A DNA stretch of 64,000 nt, taken from Flammeovirgaceae bacterium. GTDB lineage: Bacteria > Bacteroidota > Bacteroidia > Cytophagales > Cyclobacteriaceae. The notes beneath the pieces are model-generated. The model had not been told where the DNA came from and searched no databases. It worked only from the letters and a program-made list of their open reading frames with translations. Of the stretch, positions 8,149 through 16,165 are shown one piece after another. A program made the position numbers and the translations under genes. Location: contig JADJMA010000002.1 of the NCBI GenBank assembly GCA_016709845.1, positions 137,501 through 201,500 on the forward strand, in the 5' to 3' direction. Each line of letters starts with the position of its first letter. Within the stretch, counting starts at the first letter, position 1.

Positions 8149-10311
8149 CTAATCATTCTCCACTAACATGGGAAACTGAAGTTTCCATAAATTGAAATAC
8201 ACATTTTTGTTCTGCATCAATTCATCATGCCTGCCTTCCTCGGCTACTTTACCATTTTCCAATACAACTATCTTATCGGCCTGAAATACTGTGCTCAGTC
8301 TGTGTGCAATTAATAACACAGTCTTATTTTGCTCACGTAGAATGTCAACCATTTTTTGCACATACTTTTCGGATGCAGAGTCTAACGATGATGTAGCCTC
8401 ATCTAAAATTAAAATCTCAGGATCTTTATAAAGTGCACGAGCAATGGCTAGCCGTTGTTTTTGCCCACCTGACAGGGTTGCTCCGTTTTCACCCAAATAG
8501 GTATTGAATCCATTGGGTAGTTTTTCAATAAACTCCAAAATACCAAGCCCGGTGCAAATGCTGATAATCTTTTTCATATCGGGTCGGAAATCACCCACAG
8601 CAATATTATCAACCACATTACCAGCGAACAGATCAATCTTTTGCGGCACTACACCTACTATATTTCTAAGCGAGTCATTTTTAATGTACTGCAAATCATA
8701 ATCACCAATATAAACATGGCCTGATTGCAACGGGTAAAGGTTTTGGAGCAATGCCATGAGCGTAGATTTACCCGAACCACTTTCGCCAACAATGGCGGTT
8801 ATTTTTCCGCAAGGAATTTCAAGATCAAAATTCTCGAACACCGTTACCCGAGAGCCATACCGAAAGTTTACCTCCTTAAAGCGGATGTTACCCATCATGT
8901 CTTTGGTTAGCTCAACCTGGTTCTCCTCTTTCTCGCGCTCCAAGTCCATAATTTCAAACAAACGGTCAGCGGCAATCATTGCATTTTGCACAACCTTATT
9001 CATGCCAATTAAACTACTCACTGGTCCCGTAAAGTATCCAATCAATGCATAGAAGGATAGCAGCTCGCCCGGTGTTATTTCATTATCTAAAACAAACCCC
9101 GCGCCTACCCATAATAAAATAATGGTAAACAGTCTGGAGAAAAATTCAGACGAAGTGCCGGAAAAAATACTATTCAAACCCGATGAATAAACTGTTTTCA
9201 ACAATCCGATGAATCGGGTTTCGGTTTTTATATTGGCATAACTTTCTAATCCAAAACTTTTAATGGTATTAACAGAATTGAGCGACTCCACTAATTGAGA
9301 TTCCAGTTCGGCAGCATTTTCCATCAACTTGCGCTCTACCTTTTTGTTCAATCGATTTGTTATATAATAAATGATAGAATAGAAAGGCACGATCAAAAGA
9401 ATTACCAACGCAAGCTTCCAGTAATAGGTAAACATGAGTGCAAAGGAGAAAATAAGAATGAATATATTGACCGCTATGTTGGTAAGCGCCTCATTGATAA
9501 ACGACCGGATTTTTACCGCATCATTTATACGACTTATTATTTCTCCTACGCGCATCGTGTCGAAAAACTGCTGCGGTAATTTCAACAAGTGTTTATAATA
9601 GCCGAGTATAAGACTCACATCAATAGCCTGTCCTGTGCGTAAGGTGAAAATACTTTTGGTGGCGCTAATGAATACCTGAAGCAAAAGCAGCACAATCATG
9701 CCCAAACTCATAAGGTTTAATAAATTGCGGCTCCCATCCACCAGCACATGATCCACAATTTTTTGTACGTAAATGGAAGTGGTGAGCCCGATAATCGTAT
9801 AGACCATAGCCCCGGCCAATGCCTGACTCATGATACTTTTATGGGGCCGGATTAACGCCCAAAAGCGAGCCAGCACAGAAACTTTTTGATTACCGGTAGT
9901 AAAATCTTCACCCGGGAGTAAAATAACCAAGACTCCCGTCCAGACTTTTTTAAACTCTTCATGCGTGTATCGTTGCATGGTGCCACGCCCCGGGTCCATT
10001 ACTTCAATGTACTTATCAGTAGCTTGATAAATTACCACATAGTGATGTAAAACTTCCTTAACGATGATATGCGCAATAGCAGGTTTAGGTATTTTCAGCA
10101 GACTATCCATTTCGCCACGCACGCCTTTGGCCTGAAAGCCTAACTTTTGCAACGCCTCTAACAAGCCCAATACATTAGTTCCTTTTTTGTCTGTAGAGGC
10201 CAACTGGCGAATGCGAGCAACGGGCAAATTGAGTTTATAATGCGAAGCAATGGAAGCAATGCAAGCGGCTCCGCAGTCAGTTATGTCGCGTTGTTTTACT
10301 TTTATACTCAT
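8149..10311 (-). CDS. Peptidase-containing ABC exporter (C39 PCAT) for double-glycine peptides
   Basis: A 720-residue inner-membrane exporter that cleaves leaders after Gly-Gly and pumps the mature peptide out. The N-terminal C39 domain shows Cys13 (ITDCGAACI), a His near residue 90 (LHHYVVIYQ) and Asp near 105 (MDPGRG), the complete catalytic triad. A six-helix transmembrane domain follows (about 160-460), then the ATPase with GESGSGKST (about 508-516), LSGGQKQR (about 611) and ILILDEATSSLD (about 629). The frame is intact. It belongs with the HlyD-type adaptor upstream and the two GG-leader precursors at 12885-13286. The substrate assignment is inferred from this context. Confidence 0.95.
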   Translation of the reverse strand: MSIKVKQRDITDCGAACIASIASHYKLNLPVARIRQLASTDKKGTNVLGLLEALQKLGFQAKGVRGEMDSLLKIPKPAIAHIIVKEVLHHYVVIYQATDKYIEVMDPGRGTMQRYTHEEFKKVWTGVLVILLPGEDFTTGNQKVSVLARFWALIRPHKSIMSQALAGAMVYTIIGLTTSIYVQKIVDHVLVDGSRNLLNLMSLGMIVLLLLQVFISATKSIFTLRTGQAIDVSLILGYYKHLLKLPQQFFDTMRVGEIISRINDAVKIRSFINEALTNIAVNIFILIFSFALMFTYYWKLALVILLIVPFYSIIYYITNRLNKKVERKLMENAAELESQLVESLNSVNTIKSFGLESYANIKTETRFIGLLKTVYSSGLNSIFSGTSSEFFSRLFTIILLWVGAGFVLDNEITPGELLSFYALIGYFTGPVSSLIGMNKVVQNAMIAADRLFEIMDLEREKEENQVELTKDMMGNIRFKEVNFRYGSRVTVFENFDLEIPCGKITAIVGESGSGKSTLMALLQNLYPLQSGHVYIGDYDLQYIKNDSLRNIVGVVPQKIDLFAGNVVDNIAVGDFRPDMKKIISICTGLGILEFIEKLPNGFNTYLGENGATLSGGQKQRLAIARALYKDPEILILDEATSSLDSASEKYVQKMVDILREQNKTVLLIAHRLSTVFQADKIVVLENGKVAEEGRHDELMQNKNVYFNLWKLQFPMLVEND

Positions 10312-10396
10312 TGGGTGAAGAGTATTAAGTAGTTAGTATTCAGTACTGAGCAGATAGGCTTTGGCAGGTAGGCTTTAGTGGAATTTGCTTTTAAAA

Positions 10397-10430
10397 CCTC
10401 CTGCCCCCTCTCCGGAGGCGAGGGGTTGAC
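10397..10430. repeat. Intergenic REP-like CTCC/GGAG palindromic repeat, copy 1
   Basis: A C-rich then G-rich imperfect palindrome (CCCCCTCTCCGGAGGCGAGGGG) stands in the gap between the exporter and the adaptor gene. A related element, CCCCTTCTCCAAAGGAGAAGAG, occurs at 32041-32062. Both are preceded by CCTC. Such small dispersed palindromes are common between genes of Cytophagales. The gap 10312-10560 has no other clear feature. Confidence 0.45.
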
Positions 10431-10560
10431 TGTACTTACCGAATTTATTGATTTCTTAAAGTTCATCTGCTCCTTTTTAAACCTGTTTATAATTTTCTCT
10501 ACTTTAAAGGAGAAAGTAACCGAAGTTTTTAAAGATGTGTTAAAGACTAAATACTCAATA

Positions 10561-11731
10561 CTATTGACTACGAACTGTGTACTCTTTAATATTCGGATTT
10601 ACCCAATCATCCACTTTATCATACAACAACTGCCATAAGCTACGCTCAGTTACTACAAAGCGCGCCTGTAGGGTCATTCCCTTTTCAATTTTCCTTCATA
10701 GCCATTTTTTAATTTTAAGTAGTCCTGCTGTAATGCACACTTTACTTTAAACACAGGTTGATTGTTGATTACCTGAATATCGTTTGAGATCTCCTGTATT
10801 TTTCCAAGTAATAAACCCCATTGGTTATAATTAAAGGCACTTATCTGCATGCGTGCTTCCATGCCAGTACGAAGCAGACCAATATCATTTGGTGAAACAT
10901 ACACTTCGGCAATGAGGTTGGTATCAGGTGAAATTTGGGCAAGATCTTGATTGGAAAAGACCGGACTGCCCGCATAAACACCCGTTAAGTTTTGAATGGT
11001 GCCGCTTACTGTAGCTCTGATGTTTAAATTATCTTTCTCTTTTTCAACCTGCGCCAATTGATTTTGATAGTCATTCGCTTCTTTCTCGTAGTTACGAAGC
11101 TCTTGCTGCCATGTACTAAGCTGGCTTTGCTTCAACAGTTCTATCTCGTTCTTAGCTTTTTCAAATTCAAACGAATAGTTTTCAAACTCTGCAGCCGCGA
11201 TTACTTGTTGATCGAATAGTTTTTTATTGCGATCATAATCCTGTTTTACTTTTAAAAACCGCACTTGACGGTCATTAAGCTTTTCAAGATAGTCCGAATA
11301 TGATTGACGATAGAAAGTAGTTTCCAACTGAGCAATACCCTTTACGGTTTGTTGGCTATTCTTAGTCAAGATTCCTACATCATTCAAAAAAATGTTTGTC
11401 TCCTCAATTTTAGTTAGAAGAAATCGCTCCTTTTCTTCGAGTATAGGTGATTGTACTGAGAACAGCAGCTGATCTTTTTTTACAAGAGAATTTTCCTGAA
11501 TAAAAACTTCTTTCACATACCCTGATGAAATGGCTTTATAGTACTTACCTCTGTAGCCGCCTTAAGCAGGCCGCTGCTTTTATGCTTAGGTCAATAAAGA
11601 CATAAAGGCAAGGCTGCAATAAAGCCAAATATGGATACTAAAATAATGAAATATATTACTTGGCCTGACTTTGAATACCGAGCCAAGTGATATTGCGCAG
11701 TGTGTTCGAGAATTTCTTTGGGGAAGAGCAT
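10561..11731 (-). CDS. HlyD-family periplasmic adaptor of the peptide exporter (several frameshifts)
   Basis: A membrane-fusion protein linking the C39 exporter to an outer-membrane channel. The N-terminus (MLFPKEILEHTAQYHLARYSKSG, then one membrane helix VIYFIILVSIFGFIAALP) is followed by a first barrel strand region (KSSGLLKAATEVSTIKP...SSGYVKEVFIQEN), a long coiled coil (about 100 to 230) and the beta-barrel domain. Breaks occur between about 11530 and 11600 (at least two) and near 10682. An extra base in the AAAAGGG run restores KKGMTLQARFVVTERSLWQLLYDKVDDWVNPN to the true stop at 10561. Total length is about 390 residues, normal for the family. It is separated from the 62-residue membrane protein upstream by 12 bases. 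Confidence 0.87.
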
Positions 11732-11743
11732 TAACTCCAGAAA

Positions 11744-11932
11744 TCAAACTTTACTTCTCTTGTTCAGTATTCTTCTAATCATCAGAAAAATTACAATAGA
11801 AGACACCAGTAATAGGTACAACCAATATTGCCCTATAAATTTACCGATAGCAAACCCGACATCATAAGTCGAACTCTTGTCTTCTGCAGATAAAAAGATG
11901 GTGTTGAATAGATAAACAGAAAGATATGTCAT
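11744..11932 (-). CDS. Small single-span membrane protein of the peptide-export operon
   Basis: A 62-residue protein with no family I recognise. It has a hydrophobic start, a polar middle (SAEDKSSTYDVG), one strong membrane helix (about 36-53, YWLYLLLVSSIVIFLMI) and a basic C-terminus (RRILNKRSKV), which suggests a cytoplasmic tail. Its start codon overlaps the stop of the CPBP protease gene by 4 bases and it precedes the adaptor by 12 bases, so it is translated as part of the export operon. It could be an immunity protein or an exporter accessory. This is inferred from size, topology and position only. Confidence 0.6.
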   Translation of the reverse strand: MTYLSVYLFNTIFLSAEDKSSTYDVGFAIGKFIGQYWLYLLLVSSIVIFLMIRRILNKRSKV

Positions 11933-12817
11933 GAGTTTTGAAACTTAGTAAAGTACCTTATTCTAACTACAAGAAAGATTGATATTAAGATTATTGGAGT
12001 TAACAAGATGGAACCCTCAGCTCCAAAGTTACCTCCAGTAAACATATTTGAAGCTAATGGATTAACACCGAAAACCTTTGTCAAGTGACCACTAACATTA
12101 AAACCTAGAATAGGGCCTTGAATAAAGTTCCATGACCAGTGCAGTCCAACTGAACCAGAAACCGTATTCTGTTTGATGCAAAAAATACCCAATAAAACAC
12201 CAGACAAAAAAATATTTGAAAAGCCTATCCAGCTAAAGTTGTCATTAAAAATATGGAGACAGCTAAAAATTAATGATGAGATTATAACTGAATAATCATC
12301 TCTTAATTTCTCTCGAAGGTTATTCAAAACATAGCCCCGAATTACAATCTCTTCAGTAACAGAAACTAATAGATAGAAACCAAAACCAAAGCCTAAATGG
12401 GCTGAGATATCAGAAAAGGAAAGTGTAATTATATTGATTGTGACTGCGATCCAAGTAAAAGCAATCATGAGCGTACCCCCAATTAAAAAGCCGAGAATAA
12501 TTGATCTTAAATCAACAGTCAGTCCAATGTTTATGAAGTCTCTTTTTCAATTCTTTTACAACAACATACGTTGCAAAAAGAACACTCAACAAAGCGATTG
12601 ATTGGGAAATCGCCAAAACCACATAATAATTATTATCACCTATACTCAGTAATTCTCCAGAATTTAAAAGAAGCGATGAGGTGGGAAAAAGAATAACTAT
12701 TGGAACATAAAGAACAACTGAAGTGGCAATCCAAAGCAAAACAAATATGAAAAGACGTTTCCAGTTGCTAAACGGTTTAGGTAAATCGATTTCAGATGCT
12801 ACATCTAGTTTATTCAT
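11929..12817 (-). CDS. CPBP family intramembrane metalloprotease (one frameshift)
   Basis: A multi-pass membrane protein of the CPBP (Abi) family, often found beside bacteriocin genes, where members serve in immunity or peptide maturation. The motifs are intact: EEIVIRG (EExxxR), FSCLH (FxxxH) and HWSWN (HxxxN). The N-terminal half starts at MNKLDVASEIDLPKPF (12817), with an upstream in-frame ATG at 12859 less likely. A single-base break near 12527 separates it from INIGLTVDLRSIILGFLIGGTLM, which joins both halves. The full protein is about 296 residues. It is coupled to the small membrane gene downstream and lies 67 bases after the first GG-leader precursor. Role in immunity is inference. 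Confidence 0.87.
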
Positions 12818-12884
12818 TCCTTGCATAATAACAAAAAAATTGAGGTTTTTACACCCCAATCTCTGAGTTCTAGATCATAAATAA

Positions 12885-13082
12885 TTACTTCAATCCAGGC
12901 ATTGTTTTACTGGCATAAACCCCGCCCTCATAAAAAGCCACAAATCCCATAACAACATAAGCCGCTCCAGTTCCGACTGCATCGCCTAAATCACTCCAGA
13001 AGCCTCCACCATTAATTTCAGACACTTCATGAAGTGATAGCTCAGTCAATCTGATTTCGTTTAGATTAAATTGGTTTTCCAT
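12885..13082 (-). CDS. Double-glycine leader peptide precursor 1 (bacteriocin-like)
   Basis: A 65-residue precursor. Its leader ends ELSLHEVSEINGG at residue 26, matching the LSxxELxxIxGG pattern processed by C39 exporters. The predicted mature peptide of about 39 residues starts GFWSDLGDAVGTGAAYV and contains small-residue and Gly-rich hydrophobic stretches (VVMGFVAFYEGGVYA) but no cysteines, so it resembles an unmodified class II bacteriocin or a signalling peptide. A third Gly follows the pair, so the exact cleavage point is ambiguous. It lies 18 bases after precursor 2 and ahead of the CPBP gene. I do not recognise the mature sequence. Confidence 0.85.
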   Translation of the reverse strand: MENQFNLNEIRLTELSLHEVSEINGGGFWSDLGDAVGTGAAYVVMGFVAFYEGGVYASKTMPGLK

Positions 13083-13100
13083 ATTTTAAATTGTTTAAAT

Positions 13101-13286
13101 TTATTTTTTAATTTCGTCAATAGTTCGAGTAAATCCTGCATAGAAACCCTTCCCGAATTCAGTTACTGCCTCAGCAATTGCAGCAGCCTCAAGTAGCCAC
13201 CAATAAGCTCCCCCTTGAATTTCATTTACCTCCCTAGAATCTAACTCTCTTAGGCCATAATCATTTAACTCTATCGCATTTTTCAT
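13101..13286 (-). CDS. Double-glycine leader peptide precursor 2 (bacteriocin-like)
   Basis: A 61-residue precursor, first gene of the operon. The leader ends ELDSREVNEIQGG at residue 26, the same length and pattern as precursor 1 (shared L15, E19, V20, E22, I23, G25, G26). The mature peptide of about 35 residues starts AYWWLLEAAAIAEAVTEFGKG and could form an amphipathic helix. It has no cysteines. The shared leaders and different mature parts suggest a two-peptide bacteriocin or a peptide family diversified at the C-terminus. A good promoter lies about 58 bases upstream. Confidence 0.85.
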   Translation of the reverse strand: MKNAIELNDYGLRELDSREVNEIQGGAYWWLLEAAAIAEAVTEFGKGFYAGFTRTIDEIKK

Positions 13287-13343
13287 TTTTTTTGTTTTTT
13301 CGTTTCACAATACATTTTTCAGCTCCGGCCGGAAACCTTGAAA

Positions 13344-13374
13344 TAAACGTAAATGCAAAAATTCACTTAGTCAA
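13344..13374 (-). promoter_or_regulatory. Promoter of the peptide precursor operon
   Basis: On the minus strand TTG (13372-13374), 20 bases, then TACGTTTA (13344-13351; seven of eight to TAnnTTTG). A GC-rich palindrome CCGGCCGG lies just downstream (13325-13332) in the leader. Two C4-N6-G4 inverted repeats adjoin the -33 element on its upstream side, the position expected for an activator. Confidence 0.5.
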
Positions 13375-13379
13375 CCCCA

Positions 13380-13419
13380 CCCCCATAAATGGGGGATTGC
13401 TTACCCCATTTTCGGGGTA
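13380..13419. promoter_or_regulatory. Tandem CCCC-N6-GGGG operators between peptides and response regulator
   Basis: Two inverted repeats lie between the divergent genes: CCCCCAT-AA-ATGGGGG at 13380-13395 and TACCCC-N6-GGGGTA at 13102+300 to 13119+300 (13402-13419). Both have four C, six bases, four G in their core, and their centres are 23 bases apart, about two helical turns, which suits cooperative binding by two dimers. The likely ligand is the LuxR-type response regulator encoded immediately to the right. That link is inferred. Confidence 0.6.
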
Positions 13420-13425
13420 GTTTTC
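13397..13425 (+). promoter_or_regulatory. Possible promoter of the response regulator
   Basis: TTG at 13397-13399, 18 bases, then TAGTTTTC at 13418-13425 (seven of eight to TAnnTTTG), ending 21 bases before the ATG at 13447. The second inverted repeat fills the spacer, so a regulator bound there should repress this promoter (autoregulation). Confidence 0.4.
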
Positions 13426-13446
13426 AAAATTATTTCTATAGTGGGC

Positions 13447-14071
13447 ATGAAATACCGGGTATTGGTAGTCGATGATTTTGTTTCGGTGTGTGATGGCCTG
13501 GCTGCCATGATCGAAAAATCGGAGCATGTTGGTAAGGTGTTTTCTGCCTACCACGCGGCCAAAGCGCTGGAACTAGTAAAGCAAAGAAAAATTCATGCGG
13601 CCATAGTCGATGCCCGCATGCCCGAGGTTAACGGCATTGCGCTGATACGCATACTCCAACAGGAGTTCCCCTCTATTAAACTCATTGGGATGACCAGTTT
13701 TGATGATGACGACACTGTGATCGCTGTGTTGCGCACCGGAGTTCCCGGTTTTTTATTTAAACGCAGTGCCAATACCAAAGAAGTAAACCATTGTTTGGAA
13801 GTGCTTGCCGGAAATACGTACTATACCCCCGAGGTACAAAAAGACTTTCTAATAACGGCTTCGATTTATTGAAATCGCCTGTGCACTTTAGCGATCGTGA
13901 GTGGAAGTATTAAAACTGATTTGTCAGGGGTACGCCACCAAGCACATTGCTGATAATCTGCATTTGAGTATTAGTACAGTTGAAGAGTATCGTAAATCAC
14001 TTCTTAAAAAAACCAATACAAAAAATACAGCCGAACTGGTGGATTACGCACACCGCAATGGGTTAGTGTGA
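13447..14071 (+). CDS. NarL/LuxR-type response regulator of the peptide locus (two frameshifts)
   Basis: A two-domain response regulator of about 208 residues. The receiver domain has the acidic pair (VVDD), the phosphoacceptor Asp near residue 55 (IVDARMPEVNG), Thr/Ser (GMTSFDD) and Lys (LFKRSA). The C-terminal LuxR-type helix-turn-helix reads FSDREWKVLKLICQGYATKHIAD and SISTVEEYRKSLLKKTNTKN. Breaks near 13868 (one T missing) and 13906 (one A missing) separate the domains; adding one base at each restores a continuous protein. The ATG at 13447 is preferred over the GTG at 13441. Its 3' end overlaps that of the convergent kinase gene by 9 bases. It is divergent from the peptide operon, which it probably controls. 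Confidence 0.85.
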
Positions 14072-14871
14072 GTACGAGTTCTTTAACCGAATGACAATAT
14101 CAATGCCACGGCTAACTTTATTGAATGCCAATACTGCCCCTATTGCATCAGCCCGCTGCTGCATCGAGACCATACCAAGACCATAGCCACGGCCCCGTTG
14201 CATCCCTTGGCCATTATCGGCTATGTTTATAAGCAACTCGTTTCCCCATGTTAAATTAATTACTATCCGAAACCCTGTTGAGTATTTAAGAAAATTATGG
14301 GCTGGTTCATGCACCAGATAGTATAAATCTTGCTTTACTTCTGGTGGAATGAAAAACTCTTGCTCCCGATTGGTAACACGAAACGAAATCGTTAAATGAT
14401 GCATGGCACTCAGGCGTGCTGTTAATTGTTCAATCAAAGAAGAAAGCGGATGCTGGTCGAACCGCGGCTGGGTTAATCCTTTTATTAAAAATCGGAGTGT
14501 GGCCATGGTATCATCCAACTCCTGCCGGATATTATTTACTTCTTTTTCGGCTTCGGTTGTAATCGGATAATGGAGAAGTTGTTCTAAACGAAAGCGAACC
14601 GCTACCAGGCGTTGCACGGTGTCGTCATGCAATTCCGCGGCAACACGTTTCTGTTCTTTCTCTATCGCGATATGATCGTGATGGAGTTGCTCGGCATCAT
14701 TCTGTTCCTTCTTTTGTTGAAGGAGGTTTTATATTCAGTAATTGACTCGGTTAACGATCTGTTATCATTAACGAGTCTGTTTATTGTTTTTTTATGCAGG
14801 ATTCTGGCAGCCAGGATTGCCCCGATAGTGGGAACAAGTACTAAAAGCCATTGTAGCATGTCCATTCCCAA
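14063..14871 (-). CDS. Sensor histidine kinase (HisKA_3 type), convergent with the response regulator (one frameshift)
   Basis: A small sensor kinase of the NarL-partner type. One N-terminal membrane helix (MGMDMLQWLLVLVPTIGAILAARI) and a short coiled coil lead to the phosphoacceptor helix KEQKRVAAELHDDTVQRLVA (His in ELHDD) and an HATPase domain with an N-box-like EPAHNFLKYS (EPAHN where ExxxN is usual) and G-boxes DNGQGM and GYGLGMVSM. A break near 14700 separates the membrane part from the kinase core. There is no periplasmic sensor domain, so the input may be sensed in the membrane, as in peptide-sensing kinases. Tail-to-tail overlap with the regulator gene is unusual for a cognate pair. 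Confidence 0.82.
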
Positions 14872-14888
14872 AGATGGTAGAAAAGTTT

Positions 14889-14982
14889 AATCCTGACAAT
14901 TCTGACGGAAGCGTCAGGATTCGTCACCCAAAGGGCAAAATTGTCATTAACACTTATTGCCTGAACTTAGATGACAATTTTG
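14889..14982. repeat. Two long perfect inverted repeats between kinase and Fic genes
   Basis: The gap 14872-15003 holds AATCCTGAC (14889-14897) pairing with GTCAGGATT (14913-14921), with an alternative inner hairpin CTGACG-GAAG-CGTCAG (14902-14917), and then CAAAATTGTCAT (14936-14947) pairing over 12 bases with ATGACAATTTTG (14971-14982) around a 23-base loop. Neither stem is followed by a clear T run, so a simple terminator is not obvious, although the region lies after the Fic gene stop on the minus strand. They could be terminators, operators or a small mobile-element footprint. Confidence 0.6.
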
Positions 14983-15003
14983 GGATAAATTTTCCCGCTT
15001 TCG

Positions 15004-16035
15004 TTAAAAATAATTCTCCACGGCAAATTGATATTGCTCGATGAACACTTTTTTAAAGGCACTTACATTGTTGAGTTCGTAGAATAACAAAATAGATTTT
15101 TTATACTCGCTAGGGCTAATGCTTCGGTACGAAAGTGGGCAGCAGTCTGTAGCCATCAACATTGCGTTGGCGGTAAGTCGGGCTGTTCTTTTATTTCCAT
15201 CATCAAAGGGTTGCAGATAAGGTATTAACAACAAGACTCGAAGTGCTTTTTCAAATACGTTATCCATACTATTAACTAACTTACACGCTTCGTCTAGCGC
15301 TTCGGAAAGTACAAATTGATTATCAGGTGGTGTGTACTTGGTTCCCGTAATGCGAACTAAACGATTTCTAATTGTTTTAGAGATTCCTAATTTTTGTGTT
15401 AGCAGTGCATGGATGTCAATTATTTTGATGTTGTTAACTGAGTAAATAAATCTGCGTTTTCGCGCGTGTATTCAATAGCCTTGTGATTTAAAAGCATAAT
15501 AGCCTCTTCTTCGGAATGATTCGGAGCCTTTATATTAAATTTCAATAATTGTTCAGTGTCTAATAAATCATAGGTGTTACCCTCAATCTGAGAGGACTTC
15601 CAGGACAGCTCAATTAAAAAGCCTTTCAAATTCCCTTTTGAAGTTATCAACAGAGGTTGTGCTAATTTTCTTCTGGTACTTTTGCGAAAGCTTATTTAAA
15701 ATCAATAATTCATCAGATGTAAACAACCTATCGCTGAGATTAACTATAATAGCCGGGTTGTACTTCTCTAGGATTTTTCGATCATCAACATCTATTTCAA
15801 AATAGGAGTCGGAATTAACATGGGCGTGAACAAGTCCTTTCAGATTGAGCCTATACTTTGTTCCCGGGCCATTCCCTTCTGATAAAATAAAATTAGTTGC
15901 TTTTAATTTTGACAGATCACGATTGATGGTGGGAACAGAAAACTTAGCTTTCATTTTCACCAGGATTTCAGCAATGCCAATTGGCTCATTCCTTAAAATG
16001 ATTCCAAATATCTCTTTTTGTCTTGGGGTATCCAT
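15004..16035 (-). CDS. HTH-Fic family protein (two frameshifts)
   Basis: A protein of about 344 residues: an N-terminal winged-helix domain (MDTPRQKEIFGIILRNEPIG...), the Fic N-terminal region with the inhibitory-helix motif SSQIEGN ((S/T)xxxE(G/N)), and a C-terminal Fic core with QPFDDGNKRTARL. Where AMPylating Fic enzymes have HPFxxGNxR, this protein has Gln in place of the catalytic His, so transferase activity is doubtful. Breaks occur near 15630 and 15430; the intermediate segment (INNIKIIDIHALLTQKLGISKTIRNRLVRITGTKY...) reads through to the Fic core. Upstream TCCTATCAT palindromes (16042-16103) suggest autoregulation by its HTH domain. Confidence 0.85.
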
Positions 16036-16041
16036 AACCTA

Positions 16042-16103
16042 TCCTATCATAAAAGTAGCTAATTCCTATCATAATGATAGGAAAAATGTCAGATTTGATA
16101 GGA
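16042..16103. promoter_or_regulatory. Palindromic operator cluster upstream of the Fic gene
   Basis: At 16063-16083 the ten-base arm TTCCTATCAT and its exact reverse complement are separated by one base. A further half-site TCCTATCAT lies at 16042-16050, 7 bases upstream of the Fic start codon, and the inverted half-site TGATAGGA at 16096-16103. Spacing between neighbouring sites is about two helical turns. The Fic protein's own winged-helix domain is the obvious candidate ligand. Confidence 0.7.
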
Positions 16104-16165
16104 TTATTAGCCCTAGTTTGCCCAGCCTAAACCCTCTTACTTTATGAATAAACCGTATTAGCTCT

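Noticed and set aside
7868..8152. Plus-strand ORF of 94 codons opposite the small peptide region
   Set aside because: Composition looks random (no hydrophobic pattern or family), and it overlaps the more plausible minus-strand peptide and the exporter stop.
13101..13286. Lanthipeptide or other modified-peptide precursor
   Set aside because: No cysteines in the mature parts and no modification enzyme gene (LanM, radical SAM, YcaO) anywhere in the locus.
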